A stretch of 64,000 nucleotides of DNA from Mesorhizobium qingshengii (GTDB lineage Bacteria > Pseudomonadota > Alphaproteobacteria > Rhizobiales > Rhizobiaceae), in NCBI RefSeq assembly GCF_027563465.1, contig NZ_JAPFQA010000002.1, positions 744,001 to 808,000 on the forward strand, in the 5' to 3' direction. The notes under the pieces are model-generated. The model ran no database searches and was not told the origin of the DNA. It worked only from the letters and a program-made list of their open reading frames with translations. Both the position numbers and the translations under genes were made by a program. Shown one piece after another: positions 1 to 8,201 of the stretch (its first letter is position 1; every line of letters begins with the position of its first letter).

Positions 1-314
1 GGGAGAGCTACTCGATCAGTGGCGCCGAACTCGAAGCGCTGGCCGCGGCCGGCGAGCGGGCCGACAATGAAGCGATCGATCTCTATGCCTTCACCAGCGT
101 GCTCAAGCGTCACCTCGATGCCGATGCGCGCAAGGCTTTCATCGGCCTGATGTGGGAGATCGTCTATGCCGATGGCGAACTGCATGAATTGGAAGACAAC
201 ACCGTCTGGCGCGTCGCCGAGCTGATCGGCGTCGAACGCCGAGACCGCATCGAGGCGCGCCGCAAGGCAGCGGCGCAGGCACCGGGCGCCACCGGAACAT
301 CCGCAGACGAATAG
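1..314 (+). CDS. TerB-like protein, C-terminal part
   Basis: The reading frame is open from base 3, so the gene starts left of the window; 103 residues are visible. The segment with FIGLMWEIVYADGELHELE, followed by VWRVAELIGV, matches the TerB (tellurite resistance B) helical fold, whose acidic helix pair carries the ADGxxxxxE motif. TerB-family proteins are small cytoplasmic helical proteins with possible metal binding, and their exact role in this clade is unknown. The tail is Ala/Arg rich and probably disordered. It ends 15 bases before the amidotransferase gene, so the two may be co-transcribed. A GTG at 99 could be mistaken for a start but cuts the domain. Confidence 0.8.
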   Translation, partial: ESYSISGAELEALAAAGERADNEAIDLYAFTSVLKRHLDADARKAFIGLMWEIVYADGELHELEDNTVWRVAELIGVERRDRIEARRKAAAQAPGATGTSADE

Positions 315-329
315 GGTTTTCGCCTTCCC

Positions 330-1067
330 ATGCCGCTCAGAACGAGTTCGAAGCCCAGGATCCTGATCGTGCTGCATCAGGAGAATTCGAGCCCCGGACG
401 CGTCGGCCACATGCTCATGGAAGAGGGTTTCGATCTCGACATCCGCCGGCCGCCGCTTGGCGATGTCTTGCCGGAAACGCTGGATGGCCATGCCGGCACG
501 GTGGTGTTCGGCGGGCCGATGAGCGCCAATGACGAGGACGAATTTGTCCGCCGCGAGACCAACTGGCTGGAGATACCGCTCAAGGAGAACCGGCCGTTCC
601 TCGGCATCTGCCTGGGCGCGCAGATGCTGGTCAACCATCTCGGCGGCAGGGTCGAGGGTCACGGCGAAGGGCTGGTCGAGATCGGCTGGTATCCGCTGAA
701 GGCGACCGAGGCCGGCAGGAACCTGATGCACTGGCCGGAGATGGTCTACCAGTTCCATCGCGAGGGCTTCTCGCTGCCCAGCGACGCGACGCTGCTGGCG
801 ACGGCGGAGACCTATCCCAACCAGGCCTTCCGCTATGGCGACAATGCCTGGGGCATCCAGTTCCATGGCGAACTGACCCGGATGATGATGCAGCGCTGGG
901 TGGTGCGCGGCGCCCACCGTTTCGAACTGCCGGGCGCGCAGCCCGGCCGCGATCATCTCGGCGGCCGGCTGATCTGGGACATGCATCTCAAGCGCTGGCT
1001 GGATGAATTCCTGCGCATGATCTTCGGCAAGCCGGTAGGTGGCAAGAGTAAAACCCAATTACTCTGA
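330..1067 (+). CDS. Class I glutamine amidotransferase (GMP-synthase-like)
   Basis: This 245-residue protein has the class I glutamine amidotransferase fold. It carries a nucleophile elbow GICLGAQ with Cys94 and the His179/Glu181 pair in IQFHGE, so the triad is complete. The family removes ammonia from glutamine for a partner synthase, or hydrolyses gamma-glutamyl compounds. No synthase domain or partner is adjacent, so it is a stand-alone GATase and the acceptor is unknown. The C-terminal 60 residues, rich in Arg and Trp, extend past the core domain, as is common in rhizobial members. The ATG at 330 lies 15 bases after the TerB-like gene. Start choice is moderately certain. Confidence 0.85.
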   Translation: MPLRTSSKPRILIVLHQENSSPGRVGHMLMEEGFDLDIRRPPLGDVLPETLDGHAGTVVFGGPMSANDEDEFVRRETNWLEIPLKENRPFLGICLGAQMLVNHLGGRVEGHGEGLVEIGWYPLKATEAGRNLMHWPEMVYQFHREGFSLPSDATLLATAETYPNQAFRYGDNAWGIQFHGELTRMMMQRWVVRGAHRFELPGAQPGRDHLGGRLIWDMHLKRWLDEFLRMIFGKPVGGKSKTQLL

Positions 1068-1561
1068 ACGGCCGAGCTTGATCCCGAAGGCGACTCACGT
1101 CTGCTGAGGCGTGGACGGCCGCTTTGCGCCTCTTCTCGGAAGTTTAGATTAGTTTTTACCGCTCCCCAAAGCCGACATCCAAGCACAGGGCTGTGGGTCG
1201 TGGTTGCTCGAATTTCCAACGGTCAACTATCGACCCAAAACGGTTCTTCGATCGATCGTTTACTGCTGGTCGTGGTGACCGAGGGCAAATGCGACGACGC
1301 AAGACCACTATTGGAGCCGCCTGGCCCGACTCAAAGTTAGCGATGGTAGTTCACCAAAGGTAGCTTGATAGCCATTTGCAAAATGCCCGAGATTCGAAAA
1401 TCCACAACACAATGCCACGTTGGTGACCGAGGTGGTTTCAGTCGGAGATAGGGTAGGATCGCGAGCTAGCCGCGACCTCGGGGAGATTTGGTGGACTCAC
1501 GGTGGAACGTCGCTGCGTTACGCAAGTTTTAAGCGATCGCATTCACCCTGGAGGACATGTT
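1068..1561 (+). other. Gene-free interval of about 490 bases
   Basis: No open frame here has convincing codon use or a recognisable domain. Short open frames near 1420-1716 run into the next gene in another frame. The last 15 bases hold the ribosome binding site GGAGGA for the gene starting at 1562. No clear hairpin terminator or palindrome was seen by eye. Confidence 0.5.
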
Positions 1562-2071
1562 ATGGCCAAGCGTCGAGAGCAAAAGACAGAGCTGACACCC
1601 GCCGAGGCGACGGACCGCATCTGGGAACTCGCCAAGCAAATCGACGTCTGCATGTTCGTGACCTGGGACGGCGAATACAATCGCGCTCGACCGCTCTCCG
1701 CGCGCGTCTCGCGTGAAGAAAGCGCCATCTACTTCCTCGTCAATGATGACAGCGCCAAGAACAAGCAGCTGTCGGCCTATCCGAAAGTGACATTGGCCTG
1801 GAGCGACAGCAGCCACTACAAATACGTCACCATTTCCGGTCCCGCCGCTGTGACCAATGACAGGAAGAAAATTGCCGAGCTTTGGGAGAAAACCGACGCG
1901 GCTTGGTGGGACAATGCCCACGATCCCGAGATCCGTCTGATAACGGTCAAGCCGGACGAAGGCGAATTGTGGGACAGCCCTGGACTGGTCGTTGCAACGG
2001 CAAAGATGGCGTTAGCGGCCCTCACCGGCTCCAATCCGGATGTGGGCGACAATGCTAAGGTCGATCTCTGA
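1562..2071 (+). CDS. PNPOx-fold general stress protein (GSP26-like)
   Basis: This 169-residue protein has the split-barrel flavin-binding fold of the pyridoxamine 5'-phosphate oxidase family, of the general stress protein 26 type. Seen are the first barrel strand CMFVTWDGEYNRARPLSA, the strand AIYFLVNDDSAKNKQL, and the motif VTLAWSDSSHYKYVTISGPA typical of GSP26 proteins. Family members bind FMN or FAD and are linked to stress responses, but their substrate is generally unknown. The ATG at 1562 is chosen because GGAGGA sits 7 bases upstream. An upstream in-frame start at 1502 has no such site. The gene stands alone, facing the small gene at 2102-2284. Confidence 0.85.
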   Translation: MAKRREQKTELTPAEATDRIWELAKQIDVCMFVTWDGEYNRARPLSARVSREESAIYFLVNDDSAKNKQLSAYPKVTLAWSDSSHYKYVTISGPAAVTNDRKKIAELWEKTDAAWWDNAHDPEIRLITVKPDEGELWDSPGLVVATAKMALAALTGSNPDVGDNAKVDL

Positions 2072-2101
2072 CGACCGCCCGACAAGTGATCGTTGGACTT
2101 T

Positions 2102-2284
2102 TCAGGCGCTCTTCTTGCGTTCCGCCACTTCGACGCCAAGCCGGAACGCCTGGCCATCCGCATAGGAGCGTGCGTGACCTTCAGCCTCGAATGGGACTGT
2201 CAGCGTGTTGCCGTAGGCGGTAACGCGGACAGTCCATTTCTTGTCGCGAATGATCTCGACGGCGTGCTGCTCGGGCGATTCCAT
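2102..2284 (-). CDS. Small hypothetical protein, 60 residues
   Basis: No function is recognised. The protein is 60 residues and soluble-looking, with a predicted strand-rich middle (KKWTVRVTAYGNTLTVPFEA) and a charged C-terminus AERKKSA. The start at 2284 is preceded by GGAGGA with 5-6 bases spacing. Longer in-frame starts at 2299 and 2353 lack a site of that quality. Codon use looks like its neighbours. It is transcribed toward the PNPOx-like gene, with 30 bases between the stop codons. It could be a small DUF-type stress protein, but this is a guess. Confidence 0.65.
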   Translation of the reverse strand: MESPEQHAVEIIRDKKWTVRVTAYGNTLTVPFEAEGHARSYADGQAFRLGVEVAERKKSA

Positions 2285-3086
2285 GATTTCCTCCACCATC
2301 ACCAAGTGAGAGGGCGCAAAAATAGCGTCGTAAAGTCGTTTGAATGCGAACAATTACACACAGCCGTGTCGCAATGTTTTTTTTGAATCGACAGCGCGTG
2401 TCCGTAGGGCCCTTGCCGACGGCAATGGCCGGGGGCGCTTGAGCAACTTGGTTTCCTGCCCGAGCCGCTCTGACGTGACGGCCTAGCACGCTATCGTGTC
2501 TCGAATGTTCATTCCACTCAAGACCGGCCTGTGCGCAAGGGTCTGCTCAAGAGGCTAGAAAGAGCACCTCCAAACGAAGCGCTAATAGCCCGAAGGTAGG
2601 GAAGCAGCGACTGCAGCTCTCAAGTCTTGGTTCGAACTTGGCTTGTCTGCCCATCGTCCCTCTAGAAAAATAGGAACCGGGCTTTGCCCCCGAGTGAACA
2701 ACAAATGGAATTTCTCGCTGGAAGTCGTTAGGGGTGAACGCCATCCGGCCGTGGACCTATGTACCGCGTGCCTTCCGGAAGTGGTCTGACACTCTCTAGT
2801 CGGTGCCCCACGAGAGAGCGGAGAGATTGCAGGGGCCACTACTCGTGCTCATACGGTTTGGTACTTGCTTGCAGTGCTTCGGGCGTTTCGCGCCCTTGCC
2901 CGGCTCCCCATAGAAGTGCGTCCGCGTCCAGCCCGTGCACTCGACTTCAATCTCACACCACATGCAGGGATTTCGAGGTCCACAGCCTAAAGGCAGCTTT
3001 CCGGTCGACGCTGCGCAACAACGGACGTTCAACTTACGGCCCAAAAATCAGCCGTAAGTCGGCGCAGCCTGATTGGCCTGAGCGTC
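2285..3086. other. Gene-free interval of about 800 bases
   Basis: Several open frames on both strands overlap each other here, but none shows a domain, a good ribosome binding site or steady codon use. A run of eight T lies near 2378, in the promoter region of the small minus-strand gene. The GC content looks lower than in the flanking genes. The interval may hold decayed genes, but no parent family could be recognised. Confidence 0.4.
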
Positions 3087-3107
3087 GGATCCAGCGGCCT
3101 GGATCCG
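3086..3107 (-). terminator. Hairpin downstream of the MFS gene
   Basis: A near-perfect inverted repeat, GGATCCAG-CGGC-CTGGATCC, is extended by one more C-G pair. It starts 10 bases past the stop of the minus-strand MFS gene. The position suits transcription termination, but no T tract follows on the minus strand, so it may be a weak or Rho-assisted terminator. Confidence 0.5.
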
Positions 3108-3115
3108 GCGTTGAT

Positions 3116-4354
3116 TCAGTTTCGCCCGTCGAGATGGCGGACCTTGCGCAGTTGCGGGAACAGCACCATCCATAGCCCGGCGACGACGATCGCGCCGACG
3201 CCGCCGACCACGACAGCCGGCACCGTGCCGATCAACGCCGCCATCGTGCCGGCACGGAATTCGCCGACCTCGTTGGAGGCGCCGACAAAGACCTGGTTGA
3301 CGGCGTTGACGCGGCCGCGCACATGGTCGGGCGTCCACAGCTGAATCAAGGTTTCCCGGATGTAGACGCTGAACATGTCGGTGGCGCCAAGGCAGGCGAG
3401 TGCGACGATCGACAGCCAGGTGATGGTCGACAGGCCGAACAGCACGGTGAAGGCGCCGAACGCCGCGACGAAGCCGAGCATGATCAGCCCCGCGTGGTTG
3501 CGGATCGGATGGCCGGCCAGCCAGATGGCGACGCAGATGGCGCCGACGCCGGGGGCCGAGCGCAGCAGGCCGAGGCCCCAGGGGCCGAGTTGCAGGATGT
3601 CGCGCGCGTAGACCGGCAGCAGCGCCGAAGCGCCGGACAAAAGCACAGCGAACAGATCGAGCGAGATGGCGCCAAGCACGATCTTCTCGCTCCATATGTA
3701 GCTGAAACCGCCGAACAGGTTCTGCAGCGTCGGCTTCTCGGTTTCCGTGCGCTGCGAGGGCTTCGGGATGGTGAAGATCAGCAGTCCGGAGGCAAGCATG
3801 AGCGCAGCGGCGGTGCCATAGGCGACTTCGGCCGACACGCCGTAGAGCAGGCCGCCGGCGACCGGGCCGACGATGGTGGCCGTCTGCCAGGCCGAGGAAT
3901 TCCAGGCGATGGCGTTGGCGAAATCCTGCGGCGGCACCAGATTGGCGAACAGCGAGGCTGATGCCGGGCCGAAAAAAGCGCGGGCGACGCCGAACATGGC
4001 GAGCACGGCGAAGATCGGCAGCGGTCCGCTGATGCCGCGCAGCGTCAGGAGCAGCAGCGCCAGGGCATAGATGGCTTCGAGCAGCACCGCCAGCGCCATG
4101 ATCAGCCGGCGGCCGAAGCGGTCGGCGACGACGCCGGTGACCAGCACCAGCACCAGCGACGGCAGGAACTGGACGATGCCGACCAGACCGAGATCGAGCG
4201 GATCGCGGGTCAGGTCATACATCTGCCAGCCGACCGCGACGGAAACGATCATGGTGGCGAATGTGGTGAGGAAACGCGCCGCCCAATAGCTCAGGAAAGG
4301 GCGGTGGCGGAACGCGGCGTAGCGCTGGTCCGGCGAGGTTCGTGCGGCAGTCAT
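3116..4354 (-). CDS. MFS transporter (EntS-like, 412 residues)
   Basis: This inner-membrane protein has about 12 hydrophobic segments and belongs to the major facilitator superfamily. After TM2 it has the motif GVVADRFGRRLIMALAVLLEA, the loop 2-3 signature (G-x3-D-R-x-GRR). The overall pattern resembles EntS-like exporters of the MFS_3 group, used for siderophore or drug export, although the substrate cannot be told here. The N-terminus SPDQRYAAFRHRPFLSYWAARFL is typical of that group. It is monocistronic, 161 bases from the aminotransferase gene upstream on the same strand, with a hairpin just after the stop. Confidence 0.88.
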   Translation of the reverse strand: MTAARTSPDQRYAAFRHRPFLSYWAARFLTTFATMIVSVAVGWQMYDLTRDPLDLGLVGIVQFLPSLVLVLVTGVVADRFGRRLIMALAVLLEAIYALALLLLTLRGISGPLPIFAVLAMFGVARAFFGPASASLFANLVPPQDFANAIAWNSSAWQTATIVGPVAGGLLYGVSAEVAYGTAAALMLASGLLIFTIPKPSQRTETEKPTLQNLFGGFSYIWSEKIVLGAISLDLFAVLLSGASALLPVYARDILQLGPWGLGLLRSAPGVGAICVAIWLAGHPIRNHAGLIMLGFVAAFGAFTVLFGLSTITWLSIVALACLGATDMFSVYIRETLIQLWTPDHVRGRVNAVNQVFVGASNEVGEFRAGTMAALIGTVPAVVVGGVGAIVVAGLWMVLFPQLRKVRHLDGRN

Positions 4355-4515
4355 GGACGGAGGCCCCGTTGCGATGGCATCGGTTGGCGGGGCACTTCCA
4401 CGATGGGCGCTGGTCCGGCCAATGGAACTTCTAACAAAGTTCGCGGCGGGATGTGCGTCAAAATCAGGAGGCGATCAAGAATTTTTCGGCCTGTCCGGCG
4501 GATCGCACGCGAAGT

Positions 4516-5616
4516 TTACCCGCGCAGCCCAGCGGAAATGGCATCGAGCCCGCCCCGCAATTGCGCCTCCGTCGGCCAGCCAAAGCCGACGCGGAAGAAG
4601 CGCTTCGGCATTTCGAACCAGTGGCCGGGTCCGACATAGGTGCCATGGGTCTCCAGCAGGTTCACATAGAACCGGTCGAGGTCGAAGCCGGCATCGACGT
4701 TCAGACGGGGAAAGCCGACGACGCCGCCTTCCGGCCGTACCCAGTCGACCAGCGGCTCGTTGTCGATCCAGGCCTGGACGATGTCGCGGCGCTTGGCCAT
4801 TTCGGGCAACAGCGTTGCCAGGAAGGTGTCCCGGCGCTCCAGCATGCCGCGCGCGATGCCTTCGTCGATGACGCTGCCGCAGATGCCGATCTGCTCCTTG
4901 GCGGCGAGGAATTTTTCCTGGAGCGCCGCATCCCTGGTGATCAGCCAGCCGATGCGGATGCCGGGAATGCCGAAGGCCTTGGACAGGGACGAGACGCTGA
5001 TCGCCCGCGGGCTCAGCGAGGCCGCCGAGGGCAGGCGCTTGCCATAGGAGAGATCGCGGTAGGTCTCGTCGACCAGCAGATGGCAGCCGCTGGCCTCGGC
5101 GATCGCCACCAGCGCGTCGAGTTCGGTTCGGCTCATCATCGTGCCGGTCGGGTTGTGCGGGCAGGTGACGCTGATCAGCCTGGTGTTCGGCTGGATGGCC
5201 GCCTTGACGCGTTCGACATCGATGGCGAAGCCGTCCTCGAAGGCCAGGTCGACAAAGCCGATGGCGCAGCCGATCGCCCTCGGGGTTTCGATGTTGGTGG
5301 CGTAGTTGGGCCTGATGACGACCAGATGGTCGCTCGCCGACAAAAGCGAGGTCGAGATGATGAACAGCGCGCCGGCGGCACCAGCGGTGACCAGGACATC
5401 ATCCGGCGAGACGCCGGCGTCCTGCGCCGCGATCAGCGCGCGCAACTCCTTGTCGCCGCGATGCTCGCCGTAGAACAGCGTGAGATCGGGCAGGGACAGG
5501 CCGATGTCGGAGAGCTTCTGGTCGGCGATCGAACTTTCGGAGAGATTATAGCGGATCCGGTCGTAGCCGTACTCCTCCGGCGCCTCTTTCTCGATCACCA
5601 TCCTGGTGTAGTTCAT
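4516..5616 (-). CDS. PLP-dependent aminotransferase, class I/II
   Basis: This 366-residue enzyme has the fold type I aminotransferase layout: VTAGAAGALF at the cofactor phosphate site, CPHNPTGT with Asn155, the DETYRDL segment with Asp183 and Tyr186, and SSLSKAFGIPGIRIGW with the Schiff-base Lys213. It moves an amino group between an amino acid and a 2-oxo acid in the cytoplasm. The exact substrate is unknown, and capreomycidine-synthase-like or general class I members look similar. The start at 5616 is preceded by a strong purine-rich site GGGGGGTGAAGC. An in-frame start 36 bases earlier is less likely. Confidence 0.87.
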   Translation of the reverse strand: MNYTRMVIEKEAPEEYGYDRIRYNLSESSIADQKLSDIGLSLPDLTLFYGEHRGDKELRALIAAQDAGVSPDDVLVTAGAAGALFIISTSLLSASDHLVVIRPNYATNIETPRAIGCAIGFVDLAFEDGFAIDVERVKAAIQPNTRLISVTCPHNPTGTMMSRTELDALVAIAEASGCHLLVDETYRDLSYGKRLPSAASLSPRAISVSSLSKAFGIPGIRIGWLITRDAALQEKFLAAKEQIGICGSVIDEGIARGMLERRDTFLATLLPEMAKRRDIVQAWIDNEPLVDWVRPEGGVVGFPRLNVDAGFDLDRFYVNLLETHGTYVGPGHWFEMPKRFFRVGFGWPTEAQLRGGLDAISAGLRG

Positions 5617-5653
5617 TGCTTCACCCCCCAAAGAACCTGTCCGGTTATCCAAG

Positions 5654-5699
5654 CCACAAAAACGTGAAGCCTGCCAAGGCGGATTCGCCGGCAGGCTTC
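5654..5699 (-). terminator. Rho-independent terminator of the SDR gene
   Basis: The arms GAAGCCTGCC (5666-5675) and GGCAGGCTTC (5690-5699) form a perfect 10-base-pair stem with a 14-base loop. On the minus strand the stem is followed by ACGTTTTTG. It lies 22 bases after the SDR stop codon at 5721, in the right orientation for that gene. Confidence 0.8.
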
Positions 5700-5720
5700 T
5701 GTCCAGTTGAGCTGACTAGA

Positions 5721-6449
5721 CTAGGCCAGCGCCAAAGCGTCGGCGCCGGCGGCCAAGCGTATCGGGCACGAGGGGTCGTTCGCCGCGCTCCATACCGCTT
5801 CTGCTACGTCAAGCGCCCGAGTCACCGTTTGAGACTGGCTCATTTCGGTGAAGACGCTCCGCGTGAAGCCGGCATAAGCATCGGGGACCTGCATCCGGGG
5901 CCGTGCGTTCTCACCGAAACGGGTCTCTGGAGCCCGTCCCGGCAGCACCAGGTTCACTCGGATGTTGAACGGCCGAAGCTCAAGCGCAAGCGACTCGGTA
6001 AACGCATTCACCGCCGCCTTGCTTGCGGTATAGACGGAAAGCAGCGGCAGCGGCTTCAGTGTCACACTCGATGTGACGTTCACGACGACACCGGCGTTGC
6101 GTTGTCTGAACTGTGGCAGCACCGCCTGCGTCATCGCGATCGTTCCCAAGGTGTTTGTCTCGAAGACGTCGCGGGCGGTTTCCATGGAAGTGCCCTCAAG
6201 GGCGTTCAGCACGCCAATGCCCGCATTGTTGACCAGAACATCGATCGGTCCAGCGGCATCCACGGCCTGGAGAACGCTTTCAGGATCGGTGACATCGAGG
6301 GCAAGCACGCGCAGATGCCCGGAGCGGGGCAGGACGTCGTCGCGTGGCGTGCGCATCGATGCAACGACATTCCAATTGCGGTCGAGGAAGTAGCGGGCGG
6401 TTTTCAGACCGAATCCGGACGAGCATCCGGTAATCAGGACGGTCTTCAT
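5721..6449 (-). CDS. Short-chain dehydrogenase/reductase
   Basis: This 242-residue cytoplasmic classical SDR begins with the Rossmann motif TGCSSGFG. It then has DVTDPES, NNAGIG, the catalytic Ser in NVTSSV and the YTASK motif (Tyr-x3-Lys), so the active site is complete. It probably reduces a carbonyl or oxidises an alcohol with NADP(H), substrate unknown. The start MKTVLITG at 6449 has GGAGT upstream; the frame stays open further upstream, but that part is not family-like. It diverges from an AraC-type regulator across a 100-base intergenic region, a common rhizobial pairing in which the regulator controls the SDR. Confidence 0.88.
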   Translation of the reverse strand: MKTVLITGCSSGFGLKTARYFLDRNWNVVASMRTPRDDVLPRSGHLRVLALDVTDPESVLQAVDAAGPIDVLVNNAGIGVLNALEGTSMETARDVFETNTLGTIAMTQAVLPQFRQRNAGVVVNVTSSVTLKPLPLLSVYTASKAAVNAFTESLALELRPFNIRVNLVLPGRAPETRFGENARPRMQVPDAYAGFTRSVFTEMSQSQTVTRALDVAEAVWSAANDPSCPIRLAAGADALALA

Positions 6450-6549
6450 GGGGGACTCCTGTGGTTGATTGCAGTGCTGGGAAGGGTAGAGTGCATCCGC
6501 AGGACTAGCTACGATAGAAGGTCCAGATATCATTTGCAGGAGTCCGGAA

Positions 6550-7464
6550 ATGGTTGATCCTCTCGCAGAGATGGTCACGCTGCTTCAACCCCGAGCCCGA
6601 TTCTCGAAAGTCGTCCTTGGAGCTGGTTGCTGGCGTGTCCGGCGCTCGGAAGCCGGGCAACCCTTCTACTGTGCGATCGTCGAGGGGTCCTCGCGCCTCA
6701 AGGTCGACGGACACGAGCCGATCACACTCCAGGCGGGCGACTTCGTGCTGATCCCCTCGGCGTATGGCTTCGCCATGTCGAGCCTCGAGCCGCCGATACT
6801 GGAGGACATCGAGACTTCGCCAGTCGCTTTGCTGCACGACGAATTCAGGCTCGGCACTCAAAGCGGCCCACCCGATGTTCGCTTGCTCGTCGGCTACTGC
6901 GTCTTTGGTTCGCCTGATGCAGCGTTGCTGGTTTCGCTGCTCCCGCAACTCGTGCACATTCGCGGCGAACGCAGGCTCGCCACGCTCGTGCAGCTGGTGG
7001 GCGACGAATCCAGGGAGCAGCGGCCGGCGCGGGATGTCATCCTGGCACGCCTTCTCGAGGTCCTGCTCATCGAAGCGCTCCGTTCCACGGCCGAGACGGA
7101 GGCGTCGCCAGGTCTGCTGCGCGGGCTTGCCGACGGGCGTCTCGCCGCAGCACTACGACGAATGCACGAGAGCCCGACCCGATCCTGGACCGTCGCGCAA
7201 TTGGCAAAAGAGGCGGCTCTTTCCCGCTCGGCGTTCTTCGAGCGGTTCAAGCAAGCGGTGGGCGTCGCCCCGATGGAATATCTGCTGGGCTGGCGCATGG
7301 CGCTGGCAAAGAATCTGTTGCGCCGAAACGAGGGTGGTGTCGGTTCCGTTGCGGAACGCGTTGGCTACGGCTCCGCGAGCACGTTCAGCGTGGCATTCAC
7401 CCGCCATGTCGGCATGGCGCCAACGCGATATGCGCGGGAGCAGATGGGATCGGAATACATATAG
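6550..7464 (+). CDS. AraC-family regulator with cupin sensor domain
   Basis: This 304-residue protein has an N-terminal cupin-type ligand domain (CAIVEGSSRLKVDGHEPITLQAGDFVLIP, about residues 38-66). The C-terminal AraC DNA-binding domain starts near residue 200 with ALRRMHESPTRSWTVAQLA. It contains ALSRSAFFERFKQAVG (first helix-turn-helix) and VGYGSASTFSVAFTRHVGMAPTRY (second). The ATG at 6550 has GGAG 7 bases upstream. Because it diverges from the SDR gene, the obvious inference is that it regulates that SDR, and perhaps itself, from the shared promoter region. The ligand is unknown. Confidence 0.9.
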   Translation: MVDPLAEMVTLLQPRARFSKVVLGAGCWRVRRSEAGQPFYCAIVEGSSRLKVDGHEPITLQAGDFVLIPSAYGFAMSSLEPPILEDIETSPVALLHDEFRLGTQSGPPDVRLLVGYCVFGSPDAALLVSLLPQLVHIRGERRLATLVQLVGDESREQRPARDVILARLLEVLLIEALRSTAETEASPGLLRGLADGRLAAALRRMHESPTRSWTVAQLAKEAALSRSAFFERFKQAVGVAPMEYLLGWRMALAKNLLRRNEGGVGSVAERVGYGSASTFSVAFTRHVGMAPTRYAREQMGSEYI

Positions 7465-7467
7465 CGC

Positions 7468-7499
7468 CTGGCAGGCGTTGGATGTGTTTCGCCTGCCAG
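7468..7499 (+). terminator. Hairpin between AraC and MucR-like genes
   Basis: Perfect 10-base arms, CTGGCAGGCG and CGCCTGCCAG, enclose a 12-base loop, starting 3 bases after the AraC stop. The hairpin lies between two convergent genes and may serve both. It lacks a clear T tract on either side. Confidence 0.6.
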
Positions 7500-7525
7500 T
7501 GCTGGGTGCAGATCAGACCATCGGC

Positions 7526-7987
7526 TCAGGCCGAGGCCTTGGCCTTCCTGCCCTTGGCGGGTGCCTTCACCGGGGCGGCCTTGCGGCCGAGCCCGATCGA
7601 CTTCGCCAGCAGCGAGCGCGAGGCCGCATAGTTGGGGGCGACCATCGGGTAGTCCGCGGGCAAGCCCCATTTGGCGCGATAGGCGTCCGGCGTCAGGCCG
7701 AAATGCACGCCGAGATGACGCTTCAGGGATTTGAACTTCTTGCCGTCCTCGAGGCAGATGATGAAATCCGGCGTGACCGACTTCCTGGGGTTGACCGCGG
7801 GGACCAGCGGCGCCGCCACCGGGACCACCGGCCTGCCGAGCCCGCTTATCGACGTGCTGACGCTGGCGATGAGATCGGGCAGGCCGGAAGCGGGCAAGCG
7901 GTTCTTCTCGACGTAAGCGGACACGATGTGAGCGGTCAGTTCGAGAAGGTCGATGTCTTTGCGGGCGCTGTCGTGGTCGTCGGTCAA
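7526..7987 (-). CDS. Ros/MucR-family transcriptional regulator
   Basis: This 153-residue protein has the alphaproteobacterial Ros/MucR DNA-binding domain in its C-terminal half (VTPDFIICLEDGKKFKSLKRHL, then GLTPDAYRAKWGLPADYPMVAPNYA). The metal site reads Cys78-x2-Asp81-x9-His91-x3-His95, so the second zinc Cys of classic Ros is Asp here, a variant known in Mesorhizobium homologues. MucR proteins bind AT-rich DNA and act as global repressors of exopolysaccharide, motility and symbiosis genes. A TTG start is called at 7987 because GGAGAG lies just upstream and the N-terminus DDHDSARKDIDLLELTAHIVSAYV fits the family. The spacer at residues 45-68 is Val/Pro rich. Confidence 0.92.
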   Translation of the reverse strand: MTDDHDSARKDIDLLELTAHIVSAYVEKNRLPASGLPDLIASVSTSISGLGRPVVPVAAPLVPAVNPRKSVTPDFIICLEDGKKFKSLKRHLGVHFGLTPDAYRAKWGLPADYPMVAPNYAASRSLLAKSIGLGRKAAPVKAPAKGRKAKASA

Positions 7988-8201
7988 TCTATCTCTCCGT
8001 CCAAGGCGAATGACCTGAAAATCGGATTCGATTTCCGGAAAGGATCATGCGCAAATCAAAATGCTACCGCGTCGTTTGGGCGTTCGCGGGACGAGCTGCG
8101 TTACTGAGGCGCGGAATTCCTAGTCGGCAAATCTGCGCAACGCAATGACTTGGTGTGGCGACACACGTTATTTTGAACAACTATACTAAACAGTAACAAT
8201 A

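Noticed and set aside
4453..5667. Long open frame (about 400 codons) on the plus strand over the aminotransferase gene
   Set aside because: It is antisense to a gene with full catalytic motifs; the Arg/Gly/Asp-rich translation has no domain. High GC keeps such frames open.
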